A stretch of 64,000 bases of DNA from JALZHR01 sp036388475 (GCA_036388475.1 DASVRT010000036.1:60579-124578), one strand, 5' to 3'; positions 50,691-59,154 are shown, counted from the first letter of the stretch. The notes: generated by a model not told the origin, from the letters alone. A program made the numbers and translations.

Positions 50691-52055
50691 TTAATCGTTC
50701 AAAAATTCTAAAACTTCACCGGCGGCTAAACGGCTGTTTTTGATACAGTCGCTCACCGAGATTCCGCGATAAAAATTGCTGCAAAAGAAAATTCCGGCGT
50801 TTTGCCTTTTGAAATTTTCGATTGATTCGATAATTTTCTCATAACCGATGTTGTATTGCGGAATCGCCTTTTCCCATTTTCTCACTTTGGCGAAAACGGG
50901 CGCGCCGCTCAAGCCCAAAATCGAATTCAATTCTTCGAGCGCGATTTTTATCAAAACGTCTTCGCTCTTTTCAACCAGTTCGGCGTTTCGCGCGCCGCCG
51001 ATAAAGGTCGTCAATAAATGAAAATCTTCCGGCGCGCGATTGGCAAAAATCGCCGAGTTCCAGAGGGTTCCCAGAATTTTTCGCCGTTCGACTTTCGGAA
51101 TCAAAAAGCCGAAACCGTCCAAATCGAATTTTATATTTTCCTTTTTAAAAGCCGTGAAAACAACGGCAATCGGCGGATGATAAATCTCTGTCAGCCGTTC
51201 CGATAATTCAATATCAAAACTCTTTATCAAACGCGCGGCGACAAGTGAAGGCGTTGAAATGACAATCGAATCAAAGATTGCGGCGTTTATTTTTTCGTCG
51301 TTTGTGCGCAGGCTGTATTTCCCGTTTTCCGCCTTTTTTATCTCAAAAACTTCGGTGTTTAATTTGACGCTTTCGTCCAAATCGGCAAAAAGTTTATCGG
51401 TCAGAGTCTGCATTCCGTTTTTAAAAGAAATTGTGCGCGAAACGTTTTTCGGGACTTTTGATTTTTTTTCTTTCGGCGAAAAAATCGCGCCTTTCAAAAG
51501 GCTCCCGTAATTTTTTTCTAATTCAAACAGTTTCGGAAAAGCGGATTTAAGACTCAGATTATCGGGATTTCCCGCGAAAATCCCCGAAATAAACGGGTCG
51601 ACCGCGTAATCGACAATTTCACGCCCCAGACGACGCGCGAAAAAATCGGAAATCGACTCGTCTTCCGACGCTTTTGATTTGATAAAAGGCTCTTTCAAGA
51701 GCCGCAGTTTTGCCCTGGCGGAAAAACTTTTATTGCCGATTAAACTGACGATTTTCATCGGCAGAGCCTGTAATTTGCCGTTTTTTAAAATATATCTTTT
51801 TTTCGCGGTCGAATCGGCGGAAGCGATTTCGGAAGTCAAATCGAGTTCGGCGGCAAGCTCGAATAAATGCTCGGCGGCGAGCGTGCTGTTCGGTCCGTAT
51901 TCAATCAGAAATCCGTCTGATTTTTCGGTTTGGATATTTCCGCCGACGAAGCCGTTTTTTTCGAGCAGCACGACTTCAAAGCCTTGTTTTTTTAAGCGAT
52001 AAGCCGTGCCGAGTCCGGAAATGCCGCCGCCGATAATACAAACTCGTTTGTTCAT
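50691..52055 (-). CDS. hemY: Protoporphyrinogen oxidase, FAD type
   Basis: This FAD enzyme oxidises protoporphyrinogen IX (or coproporphyrinogen III) with oxygen. The 454-residue protein opens with the dinucleotide motif GGGISGLGTAYRLKKQGF, has the ERKNGFVGG-type region (LLEKNGFVGGNIQTE) and a C-terminal FCSNFYRGISVSDCIKNSR that binds FAD. Without hemQ nearby, and with HemN present, the protoporphyrin route is the better reading. It is the oxygen-dependent HemY (also named HemG in some genomes), peripheral to the membrane. Start and the hemH stop touch without a gap. Confidence 0.93.
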   Translation of the reverse strand: MNKRVCIIGGGISGLGTAYRLKKQGFEVVLLEKNGFVGGNIQTEKSDGFLIEYGPNSTLAAEHLFELAAELDLTSEIASADSTAKKRYILKNGKLQALPMKIVSLIGNKSFSARAKLRLLKEPFIKSKASEDESISDFFARRLGREIVDYAVDPFISGIFAGNPDNLSLKSAFPKLFELEKNYGSLLKGAIFSPKEKKSKVPKNVSRTISFKNGMQTLTDKLFADLDESVKLNTEVFEIKKAENGKYSLRTNDEKINAAIFDSIVISTPSLVAARLIKSFDIELSERLTEIYHPPIAVVFTAFKKENIKFDLDGFGFLIPKVERRKILGTLWNSAIFANRAPEDFHLLTTFIGGARNAELVEKSEDVLIKIALEELNSILGLSGAPVFAKVRKWEKAIPQYNIGYEKIIESIENFKRQNAGIFFCSNFYRGISVSDCIKNSRLAAGEVLEFLND

Positions 52056-53060
52056 TTAACCGTTGTTTTCGATTGAAGCCGAATTTTCCAATTTATCAAA
52101 TACCAGCCGCGCTAAAGCGTCGATAAATTTTTCCGAATAATTCAAACCTTCCGTCACTTCAAACTGTTCGACGCCCGCGTTTTTCGCCAGATGCCGGAAC
52201 TCGATGCCGACTTCAAAAAGCGTTTCGAGATGGTCGGAAGCAAACGCAACCGGCACGACGAGCATATTTTTGACGCCTTGCTCGGCAAGCGCGGCAATCG
52301 TTTCCGGCGTCGAAGGCTTGAGCCATTTTTGCGGACCGACTTTCGATTGGTAACAAAGGCTGTAACTTTGCGAAAAATCGCCTTGTTTGACGACCGCCGA
52401 GACGGTTTTTTTGATGTGTTCCGAATACGGATCGCCCGCGCGAACGAGCTTCATCGGCGTTCCGTGCGCGCTGAAAAGAATGTGCACGTCGTTTCTTTTT
52501 TCAGCCGGAAATTTTTCCAGACCTTGATTGATGCGCTCGACAAAAGCGTCCGCGTACGGCGGAAAATCGTAATAAGATTCGATTAAACTCCATTCGAGCT
52601 TCGGCAAATTTTCTCTCAGCGCGAGTTGTTTTTCCCATTCTTTCACGCTGGATTCGGTCGTCGCTTTGGAATATTGCGGGTAAAGCGGCAGCAGAACGAC
52701 TTTTTTTACACCGTCTTTTTCGATTTCGTCCAGCGCTTCTTCCGTCAACGGATGCCAGTAACGCATTGCGACGTAAACTTTTGCGGGAATTTTCCCGTTT
52801 AATTTACGCTCTAAAAGGTTTGCCTGCCGAAGCGTAAAATCCTTGAGCGGAGATTTGCCGCCGATTTGCTTATATTGCTCCCGGATGCGCGGATGCCGCT
52901 TGCTGGAAATGAGTTTCGCCAGCCTTTTTCTAAACAAAAAGCTCAAAGGGAAATCGATAATGTCCGGGTCGTTGAAAAGATTGAACAGAAACGGCTCGAC
53001 CGCTTCGAGCGAGTCGGGTCCGCCGAGATTTAATAAAACTACACCGATTTTTTCCTGCAT
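52056..53060 (-). CDS. hemH: Ferrochelatase
   Basis: HemH inserts ferrous iron in protoporphyrin IX to give protoheme. The 334-residue protein starts with VVLLNLGGPDSLEAVEPFL, the family signature, and has the active-site histidine in ILFSAHGTPMKLV and the glutamate in FASDHLETLFEVGIE. There is no C-terminal [2Fe-2S] extension. It lies directly before hemY with the stop and start adjacent (52056/52055). A 28-bp perfect palindrome follows upstream of the gene between it and hemN. Confidence 0.96.
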   Translation of the reverse strand: MQEKIGVVLLNLGGPDSLEAVEPFLFNLFNDPDIIDFPLSFLFRKRLAKLISSKRHPRIREQYKQIGGKSPLKDFTLRQANLLERKLNGKIPAKVYVAMRYWHPLTEEALDEIEKDGVKKVVLLPLYPQYSKATTESSVKEWEKQLALRENLPKLEWSLIESYYDFPPYADAFVERINQGLEKFPAEKRNDVHILFSAHGTPMKLVRAGDPYSEHIKKTVSAVVKQGDFSQSYSLCYQSKVGPQKWLKPSTPETIAALAEQGVKNMLVVPVAFASDHLETLFEVGIEFRHLAKNAGVEQFEVTEGLNYSEKFIDALARLVFDKLENSASIENNG

Positions 53061-53071
53061 ATTTTTAAGGC

Positions 53072-53139
53072 GATAAGTAATAAGTGATAGCTGATAGGAA
53101 AGAAACCGAAATCCTATCAGCTATCACTTATTACTTATC
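53072..53139. repeat. Heptamer palindrome with perfect 28-bp arms
   Basis: The 28 bases at 53072-53099 (GATAAGTAATAAGTGATAGC and on) equal the complement of 53112-53139 without mismatch, with a 12-base loop. The arm itself is ATAAGTA, ATAAGTG, ATAGCTG, ATAGGAA in 7-bp steps. It lies between hemN and hemH and would form a very stable hairpin in the transcript. Confidence 0.92.
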
Positions 53140-53145
53140 ACCGGC

Positions 53146-54534
53146 TTAAACCGTCTTCGAGAAAACGGGTTTTTCCTTCATCATTTTCTCTAAATACGCG
53201 TCGAAACACATCGCCACGTTTCTGATAATCAAAATTCCGGAACCGGCGATTTTGATTTTCTCCGCGTCATTTTCCAAAAGTCCGTCACGCAGAAACACGT
53301 CTAATTTTTTGATGTCGGCGGCAAAATAATCTTCAAAATCAATGCCGAATTTCGCCTCGATGTCGCGTTTGTCGATTTCCAGATGACACATCAACTGCAT
53401 AATCGTTTCCTTGCGGATGTGGTCGTCCGGCGTCATTCGATAACCGACGTTGGTCGCCGCTTCGCCGCTTTCGATTCTTTGGTAATAATCCTTTAAACTC
53501 TTTAGATTCTGCGCGTAAATGTTTTGAAACTGGCTGATTGCCGACAGTCCGAAAGCGTAAACATCGCAGCCGGCTTTGGTCGAATAGCCCTGAAAATTGC
53601 GGTAAAGCGTGTTGTTTTTCTGCGCGATTGCCAGCTCGTCCGTCGGCTTGGCGAAATGGTCGAGCCCGATGTATTCGTAACCGGCGCCGAGCAGTTTTTC
53701 AATCGTCATTTTGAAAATATTGAGCCGCTCGTCGGGCGCGGGAATCGCTTCCGACGGAATGACGTTTTGATGTTTTTTCAGCCACGGAACGTGCGCGTAA
53801 TTGAAAACGGCGATGCGGTTGGGCGAAATATCTATAATCTTTTCAACCGTTTCGGCAAACGAATCGAGAGTTTGATACGGCAAGCCGTAAATCAAATCCA
53901 GATTGATGCTTTCAAATCCGAGACGGCGCGCCCAATTAATCGCCTCGCGCGTAATTTCTTCGGACTGAATGCGGTTAATCGCCGCCTGCACCTGCGGATT
54001 AAAATCCTGCACGCCCATACTCAGGCGATTAAAACCCGATTCGCGAAACGCCTGCACGTGCTCGAACGTCAGCCCGCGCGGGTCAATTTCGACGCTCGCT
54101 TCGATGTCGGCGGCAAAATCGAATCTGCTTTTGATAAACTCGCCGACATCACGAATTTCTTCGGGAAAAAGATACGAAGGCGTTCCGCCGCCCCAATGCA
54201 TCTGCGCGATTTTTCGGTTTCGGGAAACGAGCGGCGCGATTCGCTCGATTTCCTTTTTCAGATATTCGTTGTATTCGCGAATCATCCGCCGGTCGCGCGA
54301 AACCATCATATTGCAGCCGCAGAAATAGCAGAGCGATTCGCAGAAAGGAAAGTGAAAATAAAGCGAAATCTCGCTCGCGTTTGATTCGGAATTGGTGTCG
54401 ATTATTTCGTTTTTGAAATCTTCCGCCGTAAACGCGGGCGAAAAAACCGGCGCGGTCGGATACGAAGTGTAACGCGGTCCCGGCTGGTTAAATTTTTTCA
54501 GGACATCAATATCGATTTCTTTAAAATTACTCAT
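53146..54534 (-). CDS. hemN: Oxygen-independent coproporphyrinogen III oxidase
   Basis: HemN decarboxylates two propionate groups of coproporphyrinogen III by radical SAM chemistry, without oxygen. The 462-residue protein has the cluster motif FPFCESLCYFCGCN (CxxxCxxC), the N-terminal QPGPRYTSYPTAP and the conserved HWGGGTPSYL. This length and the PRYTSYPTA start mark true HemN, not the HemW chaperone. Joined with the oxygen-using HemY it lets heme be made at different oxygen levels, at least for this step. Palindromic elements lie on both sides within the cluster. Confidence 0.95.
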   Translation of the reverse strand: MSNFKEIDIDVLKKFNQPGPRYTSYPTAPVFSPAFTAEDFKNEIIDTNSESNASEISLYFHFPFCESLCYFCGCNMMVSRDRRMIREYNEYLKKEIERIAPLVSRNRKIAQMHWGGGTPSYLFPEEIRDVGEFIKSRFDFAADIEASVEIDPRGLTFEHVQAFRESGFNRLSMGVQDFNPQVQAAINRIQSEEITREAINWARRLGFESINLDLIYGLPYQTLDSFAETVEKIIDISPNRIAVFNYAHVPWLKKHQNVIPSEAIPAPDERLNIFKMTIEKLLGAGYEYIGLDHFAKPTDELAIAQKNNTLYRNFQGYSTKAGCDVYAFGLSAISQFQNIYAQNLKSLKDYYQRIESGEAATNVGYRMTPDDHIRKETIMQLMCHLEIDKRDIEAKFGIDFEDYFAADIKKLDVFLRDGLLENDAEKIKIAGSGILIIRNVAMCFDAYLEKMMKEKPVFSKTV

Positions 54535-54540
54535 TTTTCT

Positions 54541-54690
54541 TTAGCTGCGCAGAACACAGAAGGACATAGAGAAAATTCAAACAGGATAGACAGGATATTC
54601 AGGATAATTAAAACTGATGATGTTGAGCCTTCTTTTTTATCCTGTCTATCCTGTTTAAATCTACCTTTATCTACGAAAATCTGTAATTTC
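54541..54690. repeat. Palindromic intergenic repeat element, 9-bp units, 18-bp arms
   Basis: AAACAGGATAGACAGGAT (54579-54596) matches the complement at 54639-54656 perfectly over 18 bp. ACAGGATAG, ACAGGATAT and TCAGGATAA show the 9-bp step. The outer TTAGCTGCGCAGAACACAG resembles the ends of the elements at 1620 and 10936. It separates hemE and hemN. Confidence 0.85.
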
Positions 54691-54696
54691 ATTTCT

Positions 54697-55770
54697 TTAA
54701 TCCGCGTCATTCGCCGTTTGCGCGATTTCCTGTTCGTGATATTCGATGCTCAATTCCTTGACGCAGTTCACAAAATAACGCGCGTTTTCGACCGGCGTCT
54801 GCGGCAAAATTCCGTGCCCGAGATTGAAAACGTGTCCCGCGCCGCGCCCGAATTTCCGCAAAATCTTTGCGGTTTCGGCTTTAATTTTTTCCTTCGGAGC
54901 AAACAAAACGCACGGGTCGAGATTGCCCTGAAGCGCTTTTGTATCGCCGACTTCCGCGCGAACTTCGCCGATGTCTTTTGTCCAGTCGATGCCGAGCACG
55001 TCGCATTTCAAATCAGCCAGTTTCCGCATTGAATTGACGCCTTTGGCGAAAACAATCACCGGCGCGCCGTTTGTATCGAGTCGTTCGCAGATGTATCTGA
55101 TATAGCGAAGCGAAAATTCCTCGAAATCCGCCGGCGATAAAATTCCCGCCCACGTATCGAAAATCTGGACGGCATCGCAGCCGGCGCGAATTTTCGCGTT
55201 CAGATAATCAACGACCGCATCGGCAAGCTTTTGCAAAAGCTCGTGCGCCGCTTCCGGCTCGTTATAAATAAAGCTCTTGATAACATCGAAATTTTTCGAG
55301 CCTTTGCCTTCGACCATATAAGTCGCCAGCGTCCAGGGCGCGCCCGAAAAACCGATTAAAGGAACGCCGGGTTCGAGTTTTTCCTTCGTCAGCTTTATCG
55401 CGTCCAGAACATAAGAAAGCCGTTCGGTGACGCCTTCCGTTTTAAGAGAATTTATCTCGGCGCGGCTTCTCAGCGGGCTGTCGAAAACCGGACCTTTCGA
55501 CTCGATGATTTCCAGCTGCATTCCCATCGCTTCGGGAATGACGAGAATATCGGAAAACAAAATCGCCGCGTCAACGCCGATGATATCAACCGGCTGAACG
55601 GTGACTTCGCTGGCGAGTTCCGGCGTTTTGCACAAGGTTAAAAAATCGCTTTTCTCGCGAATCGCCCGGTATTCGGGCAAATAACGACCGGCTTGCCGCA
55701 TAATCCAGACGGGCGTTCGCTCAATCGCCTGACGTTTACAGGCTCTGATAAATAATGAATTTTCGCTCAA
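54697..55770 (-). CDS. hemE: Uroporphyrinogen III decarboxylase
   Basis: HemE removes four carboxyl groups from uroporphyrinogen III. I choose the TTG start at 55770 (357 residues), with AGGAAG six bases ahead. Longer ATG frames run through the palindromic element at 55796-55899 and give an N-terminus (NPRLSFLSKIG) unlike any HemE. The true enzyme start NSLFIRACKRQAIERTPVWI (partly quoted) with MRQAGRYLPEYR, the substrate-binding GFSGAPWTLATYM and FNLGHGILPQTPVEN are present. It is a cytoplasmic dimer. It continues the heme transcript after hemD. Confidence 0.93.
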   Translation of the reverse strand: MSENSLFIRACKRQAIERTPVWIMRQAGRYLPEYRAIREKSDFLTLCKTPELASEVTVQPVDIIGVDAAILFSDILVIPEAMGMQLEIIESKGPVFDSPLRSRAEINSLKTEGVTERLSYVLDAIKLTKEKLEPGVPLIGFSGAPWTLATYMVEGKGSKNFDVIKSFIYNEPEAAHELLQKLADAVVDYLNAKIRAGCDAVQIFDTWAGILSPADFEEFSLRYIRYICERLDTNGAPVIVFAKGVNSMRKLADLKCDVLGIDWTKDIGEVRAEVGDTKALQGNLDPCVLFAPKEKIKAETAKILRKFGRGAGHVFNLGHGILPQTPVENARYFVNCVKELSIEYHEQEIAQTANDAD

Positions 55771-55795
55771 AATACTTCCTATTTTGCTGAGAAAG

Positions 55796-55899
55796 CTTAG
55801 CCGCGGATTTAGACGGATAAACATAGATGAAAACATAAAATCGGATTTATCAAATAACCTCTTAAAATCCGTGTCTATCCGCGTAAATCCGCGGCTAAG
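55796..55899. repeat. Palindromic intergenic repeat element, 10-bp units, 16-bp ends
   Basis: CTTAGCCGCGGATTTA (55796-55811) and its complement (55884-55899) match perfectly over 16 bp. ATCCGTGTCT, ATCCGCGTAA, ATCCGCGGCT follow in 10-bp steps at 55867-55896. The hemD stop TAG (55895-55897 on the minus strand) is inside the element. Confidence 0.88.
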
Positions 55900-56635
55900 T
55901 TTTTCCCAAATATTCAATCAATCCCAAAGCGAAATCTTCGGCGCTCGCTTTCGGAGAAATAAACTCGACTTTCAAGTCTTCGGCGGCGGCTTTTTTCGCC
56001 GTCGTCGTGCCGATTGCCGCGATTTTTATTTCGCTCAGCGATTTTTCGCCGAACGTTTTCACAAAACTTTCAATTCCCGACGGGCTGAAAAAGCAAATCC
56101 AATCAACTGCGCCGCGCCGCAGTTGGTCGCCGATTTCAGCAAGTAAGCTTTCATCGAACGCGTTTCCGACTGTTCGATAAACAACAATTTCGTCAATCTC
56201 CGAGATGTTTTTCAAAAGCCCCGGAATCGCCCGCAGGCTTTTGTCGCCGCGCACGAAAAGAAATTTTTTACCGGCAAATTCGGCTTTGTCGAAACAATTT
56301 ACAAGCTCTTCCGCCGTATTCGCATTTTCGCGAAAAACGGTTTCAAAACCTGTATTTTCAAATAATAATTTCGTCCTGTTTCCCAGCGCGTAAACTTTTC
56401 CGCGAAATGCGCTTTTCCGGTTTCTTTGCAAAAAAACTTCCGCCGCCTTCGGGCTCGTGAAAAATAAACCGTCGTATTTTTCCATCGTTTCCAGCTTTTC
56501 GTCCAGATTGCTCAAATCTTCGAGCGGCAAAGTTTGAAGCGATGGAAAATTTATAATTTCAAAACCGCTTTCTTTCAGCCGGGAGCTGAATTTATCAAAT
56601 TCACGGACGACTAAAATAAGCGGCGACGTTTTCAA
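55895..56635 (-). CDS. hemD: Uroporphyrinogen III synthase
   Basis: HemD closes hydroxymethylbilane to the asymmetric uroporphyrinogen III. The family has little sequence identity, but the 246-residue length, the two-domain alternation of strands and helices, DGLFFTSPKAAEVFLQ in the first domain, and DWICFFSPSGIESFVKTFG and IAAIGTTTAKKA in the second are standard marks. Its start overlaps the hemC stop by 4 bp (ATGA type), so it is coupled to hemC. Its stop codon is supplied by the terminal bases of the palindromic element that follows. Confidence 0.9.
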   Translation of the reverse strand: MKTSPLILVVREFDKFSSRLKESGFEIINFPSLQTLPLEDLSNLDEKLETMEKYDGLFFTSPKAAEVFLQRNRKSAFRGKVYALGNRTKLLFENTGFETVFRENANTAEELVNCFDKAEFAGKKFLFVRGDKSLRAIPGLLKNISEIDEIVVYRTVGNAFDESLLAEIGDQLRRGAVDWICFFSPSGIESFVKTFGEKSLSEIKIAAIGTTTAKKAAAEDLKVEFISPKASAEDFALGLIEYLGKT

Positions 56636-57588
56636 ATAACCGTTTCCTTCGTATTTTCAACGGTTTCGCGCGTTCGCTCCAGCAATTTATCCGCGCCTCC
56701 GGCGATTAAATTCTGCGCCAGTTCTTCGCCCAATCGAGCGGCGTTTTCCTTTTCGCCGGAAATCGAATCGCGCAGATTTACGCTTCCGTCCACGTCTCCA
56801 GCCATTCCTTCGAGATAAATTTTATCATCTTTTAAAAAAGCATACGCGCCGATGGGAACCTGGCAGCCGCCTTCGAGCGCGCGCAGAAAGCTTCTTTCCG
56901 CCGTGACGCAGATTTGCGCGGCTTCGTCGTTTAAGGTTTGCAGCAATTCTTTTAATTCCGCGTCCCGGCTTCTGATTTCCACGCCCATCGCGCCCTGGCT
57001 GACTGCCGGGAGCATAATCTCAAACGGAATAATTTGTTTGATATGCGCGTCCAAACCGAGACGATGAACGCCCGCAAAGGCGAGAATCATCGCGTCCAAA
57101 TCCGATTCTTCAAACTTTTTCAGGCGCGTCGGGACGTTTCCGCGAATTTCAAAAATCCGCAAATCCGGACGATAATTTAAAAGCTGGCTTTTGCGCCGCA
57201 GGCTGCCGGTCGCCACGCAGGCGCCTTTCGGCAAATCGTCAATCGAAGCGGCGGATTTGGAAATCAAAACGTCGTTGGGCGTTTCTCTCGCCGACACCGC
57301 GCCGATAGTTAAGCCTTCGGGCTGAACGGTTTGCAAATCTTTCAGGCTGTGCACCGCGAGGTCGATTTCGCCGTTTAAAAGCGCGGTTTCAATCTGCCGC
57401 GTAAATAAACCTTTGTCGCCGATTTTCGCCAGCGCGACGTCGAGCAGCTTGTCGCCCGTGGTTTTGATGATTTTGATTTCGAGATTGAGCGCGGGGAAAA
57501 ATTCTTCGAGCTTCGCCCGGACAAAATTCGTTTGCCAGAGTGCGAGCTCGCTGCCGCGCGAGCCGATAATCAGGTTGTTTTTACGCAT
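56632..57588 (-). CDS. hemC: Hydroxymethylbilane synthase
   Basis: HemC links four porphobilinogen units into the linear tetrapyrrole. The 318-residue protein begins with IGSRGSELALWQTNFV, has VHSLKDLQTVQPEGL with the catalytic aspartate region nearby, KSQLLNYRPDL and the cysteine that carries the dipyrromethane cofactor in EGGCQVPIGAYA. It is monomeric and cytoplasmic in known cases. It overlaps hemA at its start by 8 bp and hemD at its end by 4 bp, which makes hemA-hemC-hemD a tightly coupled block at the head of the cluster. Confidence 0.96.
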   Translation of the reverse strand: MRKNNLIIGSRGSELALWQTNFVRAKLEEFFPALNLEIKIIKTTGDKLLDVALAKIGDKGLFTRQIETALLNGEIDLAVHSLKDLQTVQPEGLTIGAVSARETPNDVLISKSAASIDDLPKGACVATGSLRRKSQLLNYRPDLRIFEIRGNVPTRLKKFEESDLDAMILAFAGVHRLGLDAHIKQIIPFEIMLPAVSQGAMGVEIRSRDAELKELLQTLNDEAAQICVTAERSFLRALEGGCQVPIGAYAFLKDDKIYLEGMAGDVDGSVNLRDSISGEKENAARLGEELAQNLIAGGADKLLERTRETVENTKETVI

Positions 57589-58834
57589 CGAGAACCTCGA
57601 AAGATGCGTTTTTCATCGTCTGGAGCTTTTGGATTAATTCGACGTGATTTTTTAAATCGTCCTTTACGTTGCCGTTATTTCGCATCGCCAGCTTGTGCAG
57701 CTCGGAAACGTTTTTGACCAGAAATTGCTTGATTTTTAAAATTTCCGCCACCGTCGATTTATCGGGCTTGGTGCGCGTCTTTTGAAAAACCGGCATTAAA
57801 GGCAGCGAATAATACCACATCAGAAAATCGCTCATTTCCTTTGAAATCAGCTTTTTGACGTGCGGCAAATCACGCATTCGCTTTTCAAAATTGCGGTCGA
57901 CAATCGCGTGCAAATCGTCGATATTTTTCAAAACGACCGCTGCGTTGGCGGCGACTGACGGCTCGATGTCGCGCGGCACGGCAATGTCAATCAGGAGAAT
58001 TTTATTGATTTGACGGCTGAAATCTTCGGCGCTCAGAATCGGCGCGCGCGAACTGGTCGAGCTGATAACGATGTCCGCCCGGTTCAGGTAATTTTTGAAA
58101 TCTTCGAAATCAATGATTTCGCTCTCGAAATGATAATTTTTATGCAGATTCGCCAAAAGCTCCGCGGCGTGACCGCGCGTGCGGTTGGTGATGTAAATTT
58201 TGCCGACCTGTCTTTTTATCAGGCATTCGGCGGTCAGTTTGGCGGTTTCGCCCGCGCCGATTATCAAAACCGATTTGTCTTTCAGCGAATGAAAAGTTTC
58301 GACCGCCAGCTCGACCGCCGCCAGACTGATGGAAATCGCGCCTTTGTGAATCGAAGTTTCGGTGTAAGTTTTTTTGCCGATTTTAAAAGCGCGCTGCGAA
58401 AGCTGGTTGAGAATTTTTCCGGTCGAGGCGTTGTCTTTCGCCGTAAAATAAGCGTTTCTCAATTGCTGCAAAATCTGCGTGTCGCCGATGATTTTCGAGT
58501 CGATACTGGTCGCCACTTTGAAAAGCTGCTGGCAGGCGGCGCACGAGATGAATGTAAAAAAATGTTCTTTACGGACGATGCCCTCGACGTTTTTGAATTT
58601 GATGACGAGGTCTTTGTAAAAATCCAAATCCGCGTCCGCCTCGCAAACGCCGTAGATTTCCGTGCGGTTGCAGGTCGATAAAATCACGCATTCCGGCAGA
58701 GTTTCCTTAAGCCGCGCGAGCAGCGCGGGAATTTCCGATTCGTGAATGTAGAGCTTTTCTCTGACTTCTATCGAAGCCGTTTTGTGGTTGAGCCCAAACG
58801 CAAACAGCATTTGTCGGTCGGCAGTATTTTCCAA
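57581..58834 (-). CDS. hemA: Glutamyl-tRNA reductase
   Basis: HemA reduces glutamyl-tRNA to glutamate-1-semialdehyde, the first committed step of the C5 pathway. The 417-residue protein has the nucleophile C55 in LSTCNRTEIYG, the N-terminal GLNHKTASIEVREKL, the NADPH-binding IIGAGETAKLTAECL and the SSTSSRAPIL region. The C-terminal helical dimer domain is present. It is the first gene of the nine-gene heme run, so the main promoter should lie in 58835-59000. That stretch is A/T-rich; beyond it lies the AT-rich 21-bp array. HemA is usually the point of control by heme. Confidence 0.96.
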   Translation of the reverse strand: MENTADRQMLFAFGLNHKTASIEVREKLYIHESEIPALLARLKETLPECVILSTCNRTEIYGVCEADADLDFYKDLVIKFKNVEGIVRKEHFFTFISCAACQQLFKVATSIDSKIIGDTQILQQLRNAYFTAKDNASTGKILNQLSQRAFKIGKKTYTETSIHKGAISISLAAVELAVETFHSLKDKSVLIIGAGETAKLTAECLIKRQVGKIYITNRTRGHAAELLANLHKNYHFESEIIDFEDFKNYLNRADIVISSTSSRAPILSAEDFSRQINKILLIDIAVPRDIEPSVAANAAVVLKNIDDLHAIVDRNFEKRMRDLPHVKKLISKEMSDFLMWYYSLPLMPVFQKTRTKPDKSTVAEILKIKQFLVKNVSELHKLAMRNNGNVKDDLKNHVELIQKLQTMKNASFEVLDA

Positions 58835-59007
58835 GTGAATTTTCCTAAAACCCTTTGTTTATTGATTCGTAAGCTTAAATTTTCGGATATACAAACTTCA
58901 TTATATCGAAAAAGCTTTTGTTATAAAGAGTAGTCCTCATAAATTCGGAAAAAATACTTGATAAGAACAATTTATAAATCGACGGAAAATCTTATAAATA
59001 GCCGGAT

Positions 59008-59154
59008 GGAAATTGCGATTGTTCTTATGACGAAAGCGGCTTTCGCGACGGAAATCACGATTTTCATAATGGCAATCGTGATTTTTGAACTGGTAACAGC
59101 GATTTTCGAATTGGCAATCACGATTTTTATATTGGCAATCCCGATTTCAAAGGC
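59008..59154. repeat. AT-rich 21-bp tandem array upstream of the heme cluster
   Basis: Seven units of exactly 21 bp run from 59008 to 59154: starts at 59008, 59029, 59050, 59071, 59092, 59113 and 59134. The consensus is GGCAATC-RCGATTT-TYATAWT, again three heptamers per unit; unit 2 is the most divergent. Because 21 is a multiple of 3, both strands stay open and encode hydrophobic 7-residue repeats, which I do not take as proteins. The array lies 170-320 bp upstream of the hemA start and ends in the 21-bp inverted repeat. Confidence 0.9.
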
